From Vermamoeba vermiformis (taxonomy: Eukaryota; Tubulinea; Echinamoebida): DNA of 64,000 nucleotides. Positions 59,846-64,000 of this stretch are shown one piece after another; within the stretch, counting starts at the first letter, position 1, and each line of letters begins with the position of its first letter. The notes below the pieces were generated by a model. The model was given only the letters and a program-made list of their open reading frames with translations. It was not told where the DNA came from and made no database searches. The stretch covers positions 124,001 through 188,000 of the forward strand of contig JBEWZL010000208.1 in NCBI GenBank assembly GCA_045837725.1, written 5' to 3'. A program made the translations under genes and the position numbers.

Positions 59846-61945
59846 ATGGAGGTAGCAAATCAGGTGGGCCTATAATATTAAAATTGCCGCTAAAGCTTAC
59901 CGCATTAATTATATAAAATTACTGAACAACTAATTACATGTTTCTTTATTAATACAAATAGCAACTCATAATTAATTTAAATCAGATCGTATTTTTTTGT
60001 GTTAATTGATTTAACCACAGATTTCTTCGCTGAATAACGACACCTTAATCCATGTGCTCGATTACCTCGACGACACAAATGCTATTGTAGCCTTCTGCTT
60101 GACAAGCAAAGGATTTCTTGAACAACTCGTGTCTGTCATACAACCCAAACTGCACAACGCATTGCCCTTTTCGTACGACAAATGCACTTCGTTGATTAAG
60201 AAGGTCAAAATATACCGCTCATTAATCTCAGCACGAGATACGGCACCTGGTCTTCAATTCTTCGAGTTTGAGTGTCCTAGAGCCTCTTCCCAGGTTCGTT
60301 TGGAGGCGTACCAAGTGATTACGAAAATGCTGCCGTGGAACTCGAAAATGTTCGTGGAAATTTCAGTGGCGCAGTCATTAGTCCAGAAAGGTCCAGCTTA
60401 TTTCTGCGTCTATTCGATGGATCAAGCCGCACCGATCTTCACTACTGACTTGTTGAACGGAAAAGACCCTAATAAGTCTGTGCTAGTATTTGAGGCTCTA
60501 GCATTCAACTCGAAATGTAAGTTGGTTCGCGTGATCTGCATCTCTGACTCAAATCTAACAGAATTTTTTAGTGAAATACTTCGCGTTAGCATATCGTTAT
60601 ATCTATGATTCACAATCCGTTAAGCAGGTTGTACGCATATATTCTATTAAAGGAGAGAATTCAGTAGAGTTGATATTAAATGAAGAATACGAAAAGATTA
60701 AGCGATCCCCACCCACCTTTCCTGATATTTCAATGGCTATTACTGGTAACATCAAATAGATCACATATACTATTTGAGTTCGTATTAACTATTTCCGTAG
60801 ATCAAGGTGAATTATGGATCTCGCATTTTTACGACGGACCTGCTTGTATTTCAATTGCCGACAAGAAGATTATGAAGCTTGATGTGGATCCAGCAATGAA
60901 AGATTTAAAGTTCATAGAACACAAAGGCAAAGCTTTATTAGTTGGTGGTAAGTAGATCAAACACACGCATTGACGAACAATAATTAAGGAAATACTTCTT
61001 GTAGAAATCGAAGAAGAAGGCGCATTATGCATTAGAATTGATGACGTGGCACAAAACATTACGACACAACGTCACCAAATAACGAATATGCGATTGTTCT
61101 TGGTTGGAGTGAAAGGAGATCTGCTCGTCTTCAAGGCATTCATATATGGCAAAAAGATGGAATATTTCGCAATAGACTTGGAGAAGAGAACGCGTGTTAA
61201 TATAGGAGAAGCATCTGTATCGTTTTCTGGAAAGTACTTGCTTGATCAGAAACTGGATCAGATCTCGATAATGAGCTTAACGAACGGTGCTAAATCAGAC
61301 GAATTAAGCGCCAAACTGTCCTATAATATGACTAATAGTGGTTGTATATTTCAATGGAGCTCTAATAGCGATACCGTTGTCGCATCTGTCCCGTACAAAA
61401 GATGCCTCGTTGTTGGACAAGCTCCTAACACTCTTAAGCATTTTATGGAACCGTCGAAGAAACCTATAGTTTAGACAATGGTAGTACTTTAGTCAAATTT
61501 CAGCACAAAAGCAGCGTGGATCGTGCCATACAGCAACTCTCTGCTGCCTCGCAAAAACAGGGAGGACAATCAGTATGGACAGGCTTCGGAACCGCATTCT
61601 TTGGATTCGAAAATATTAAGCTCGGAGATAATATCACTGAGAATAAGCGGGTAAGACAAATAATATGAACAGATCCAAAATGAATTAAACTAATACTTTG
61701 TATTTATAGCCTGGACTAGGAGTAAGATAATATTGCGATTTTAATGCACCGTTAATGATACAAATGAATAGATATTGCACCTTGAGTCAACAAAGAAAAG
61801 AAGAACCGCGGAAGTGCCCAGTTTCGATTTGGCATTCGACTCAGAGCTGGTGATTACCGACTGCGTAGTTTCTGACGATCAGAAGCATTTGTTCGTCGCT
61901 GGTACTTGTGGTCTGCAAACTATTGTACTGAAAATGAGGCTCTAA
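59846..61945 (+). CDS. F-box protein with unrecognised C-terminal domain
   Basis: A tiny first exon, ATG GAG GTA GCA AAT CAG (59846-59863), joins an exon beginning at about 60019 to give MEVANQISSLNNDTLIHVLD and an F-box (YLDDTNAIVAFCLTSKGFLE). The remaining 480 residues alternate short strands (LWISHFYDGPACISIADKKI, MRLFLVGVKGDLLVFKAFIY, GCIFQWSSNSDTVVASVPYK, HLFVAGTCGLQTIVLKMRL), compatible with a beta-propeller, although no WD or Kelch signature is clear. One base appears to be missing in a T run at 61441-61444. Adding it back in reading links KHFYGTVEETYSLDNG, so the split is more likely a sequencing slip than two genes. Presumed SCF adaptor. Confidence 0.75.
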
Positions 61946-62112
61946 AGCAATTGTTGGCCTAACTCCTATTAATAAAACTTTAGATACCGTTTTGCACGTG
62001 CGTTTGTGAGTTATTTTTCGTAACCATGTTTTTTTATGAGGGACCAAAACAGTTGCTTTAAAATGATATTATTCTTTTAAATGAAGTAGATAGCACGACG
62101 TATTTAATTTCA

Positions 62113-64000
62113 ATGGCGTGGACGCTGAATTTTCTGCTACTTGCTGGTGCCATCGTTCTCGTGACTTATTTACACCGCACCATTCAAAAAATACGAAGAA
62201 ATGCATTTGTATATCCATCAGAAGCGATTATCGATCAGACTCTGCCTCCTGTAAGTCTTTGATCTGTGCACAAAATCCAAAAATCACAAATTCCATTCAA
62301 TTAACTGACCGCTCCGTAATTTATCCAATATTATGCTAAATTTATAAAAATTATTCATGATTTTTAGTCGTTTTATAGACATTTTGCGAGTAAACCAACC
62401 AGATGCATCGTGTCAAAAATAAACTTAATTAGTTAATAACTAATAATCTTTTAGGAAATAATGGAGCATATATTTCTCAATCTAGATTATAGTTCTATCA
62501 TGGCGTGCTCAGAAGTGAGCAAATACTGGCGCCATCATGCGATTAAAGAGCAGATCCAAGATTACATCTTCCGCAATGAGTAAGCATCTATATTTCTCGC
62601 GATTGCTCCATTATCATTTATCAACCCTAATAATATTAGTACTTCGTTGAGCCTAAATGTCGATCGATTGAACGAAGCACTAAACTCGGAAACATTTAAG
62701 CTGTCTCGTGACACGAAACTGCTCTCTTACCCGGTAATGAACAACTTATACTAATAGTAGGTATATATTAACATTATTGTGATTAGGCCATTTATCCACC
62801 ACAATGGAGATTAGCAGATCAACTCTTCGCAAAAAATTTGGGCAAAGAACTGATCGAGACGGATTTGACAGGAGCGCGGCAAATTTACAACGCTTTGAGG
62901 GCAAAAAATACGACAGAAGCTAACTCAACTGATATACATGTAAATAAGTAAGTATATTTTCATATGCGGTACATTTGTTGACGATCCGGAATTTTAGGTA
63001 TTTGCTGAAGCTGCGAGGAAGATTAGAGTACCATTATAATCATAATTGGAATATTAGAGACACTGGCAAGAATGTATTACAGATTAATATGAACGAGTAC
63101 AAAGATGGCCACAAGTTCTACATGAATCCAAGAGAGGATTGCGAAATGATCGTTGAATTTAACAACTTAGTCACTCGAAGCTCACCTAATTTAACGAGCA
63201 ATTTACTGAAATTTCGCTTGCTGGATTATAGACCACAGATTGCCGGTACTTAACGAAAATATGAAATTTTGTTTAATTACTCAAAAACAATTCTAAGAAT
63301 TTAGACTTGATATGCAGTTCGTTTATCATAACTTAGCTTTTATCAACGAGTCCCTATACTATTTTTGGTATTAATTTGCGGTTTTTATAGGATTTCCAGC
63401 CGGTCCACCATTAGTACAATTAGCGTTCTTATTCCTCCTACCGTGCATCATCATAGATTACCGAAATAGTCCTGATAGTGAAGCGAAATTTTATGCCAGT
63501 GTTATCTTGCATGCAATCTACGAAATAACAGGGCTAATTCTGGCATTTGCTGGACAAGTGCCTTATCCGGGACCAAGTTCACCACCGGAAGCCAGAAAAA
63601 AATTCAACATTGCCGTGAGCGTTACAATAGTATTAGCATTAATAGGCCTAATATTCTATCGATGGAGTTTGGAGTTGACGAATTATATTTTAATGTTGGT
63701 GGCTTGCACTGTTTATTTCTTTTTATGGCAAGATTTCGCGTCTGCGAGTTATCGAAGAGCAAAATTAGTAGCATTTATACTAGCATGTTTGATAGTCTCA
63801 ATGAACGATTGGAAGTTGACAGTGGATGCGGTCAAAAACGGTCAAATATTTTATACGCTAATGTACAATTTACTCATGCACTTGCAGTTCGGAGTTTTGA
63901 TAACGTTGCATAGTATCATGTTGAATTACTTCTACAAGTCCCCCCGAACTCGAAAGCAAGATCTGTTCAAGTGGCGCTCTTCGTTCGGAGAGATGTATCT
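62113..64000 (+). CDS. membrane-anchored F-box protein, 3' partial
   Basis: Starts MAWTLNFLLLAGAIVLVTYL, a signal-anchor helix, followed by a basic flank (HRTIQKIRRNAF). The F-box spans an intron (PPEIMEHIFLNLDYSSIMAC, SEVSKYWRHHAIKEQ). A soluble region follows (LADQLFAKNLGKELIETD, LLKLRGRLEYHYNHNWNIRD), then from about 63400 a series of hydrophobic helices (VQLAFLFLLPCIIIDY, ILHAIYEITGLILAF, IAVSVTIVLALIGLIFY, YILMLVACTVYFFLW, LVAFILACLIVSM). The frame is still open at the right edge. With one N-terminal and at least six C-terminal membrane spans, this would place an SCF docking site on a membrane. The C-terminal domain is not one I recognise. Confidence 0.78.

Noticed and set aside
1-64000. 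CRISPR arrays, transposons, LTR or viral elements
   Set aside because: No regular direct repeats with spacers, no transposase, reverse transcriptase or capsid-like frames, and no long terminal repeats were seen.

Overview
The window looks like the nuclear genome of a free-living, bacteria-eating protist, most likely an amoebozoan. The evidence is compact AT-rich DNA, many short spliceosomal introns (mostly 40-150 nt, GTAAGT/GTACGT/GTATGT donors, a CTAAY branch signal and TAG/CAG acceptors), and a gene set rich in F-box, LRR, EF-hand calpain and secreted bacteriolytic-type proteins. I cannot name the species. I built the gene models by joining exons where the splice phase and the protein family agreed.

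Region 1-8 kb: the 3' part of an LRR gene that starts outside the window, a tRNA-Ile(AAU), a plant-PIRL/SHOC2-like LRR gene, a small two-helix membrane protein on the minus strand, and a DUF4291 gene with a probable mitochondrial presequence. Region 8-11.3 kb: a P-loop NTPase gene, possibly Crinkler-like. Its C-terminal three quarters lie in a block with almost no CpG, while the rest of the window is CpG-rich. Region 11-22 kb: an F-box/LRR-like gene, an Imp1/Imp2-type mitochondrial signal peptidase, a nucleotidyltransferase-fold-like gene, and a calpain with N-terminal EF-hands.

Region 22-33.3 kb: a complete TYW4 (methyltransferase-Kelch-JmjC) gene runs divergently from a transcription-factor-like gene (CudA/Rel-like domain, IPT/TIG, ankyrin repeats). 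Next come an F-box-small GTPase fusion with a CaaX end and a GATase-like protein of unknown function. Region 33.3-47 kb is a tandem array of three F-box/alpha-solenoid paralogues. It is preceded by the tail of a fourth copy and an abnormal G-rich block.

Region 47.5-59.2 kb: tRNA-Arg(CCG), a GH25 lysozyme, a DDX60-like helicase fused to coiled-coil and zinc-ribbon modules, two tandem secreted beta-lactamase-family serine hydrolases with GPI-type tails, and a cyclopropane-fatty-acid synthase. Region 59.8-64 kb: an F-box gene, then a membrane-anchored F-box gene that runs off the right edge.

Three themes stand out. F-box genes are very dense (at least seven, on both strands). Several proteins fit feeding on bacteria (lysozyme, serine hydrolases, CFA synthase). 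Domain fusions are frequent (F-box-GTPase, helicase-zinc ribbon, EF-hand-calpain). I saw no CRISPR array, no recognisable transposon and no viral element.
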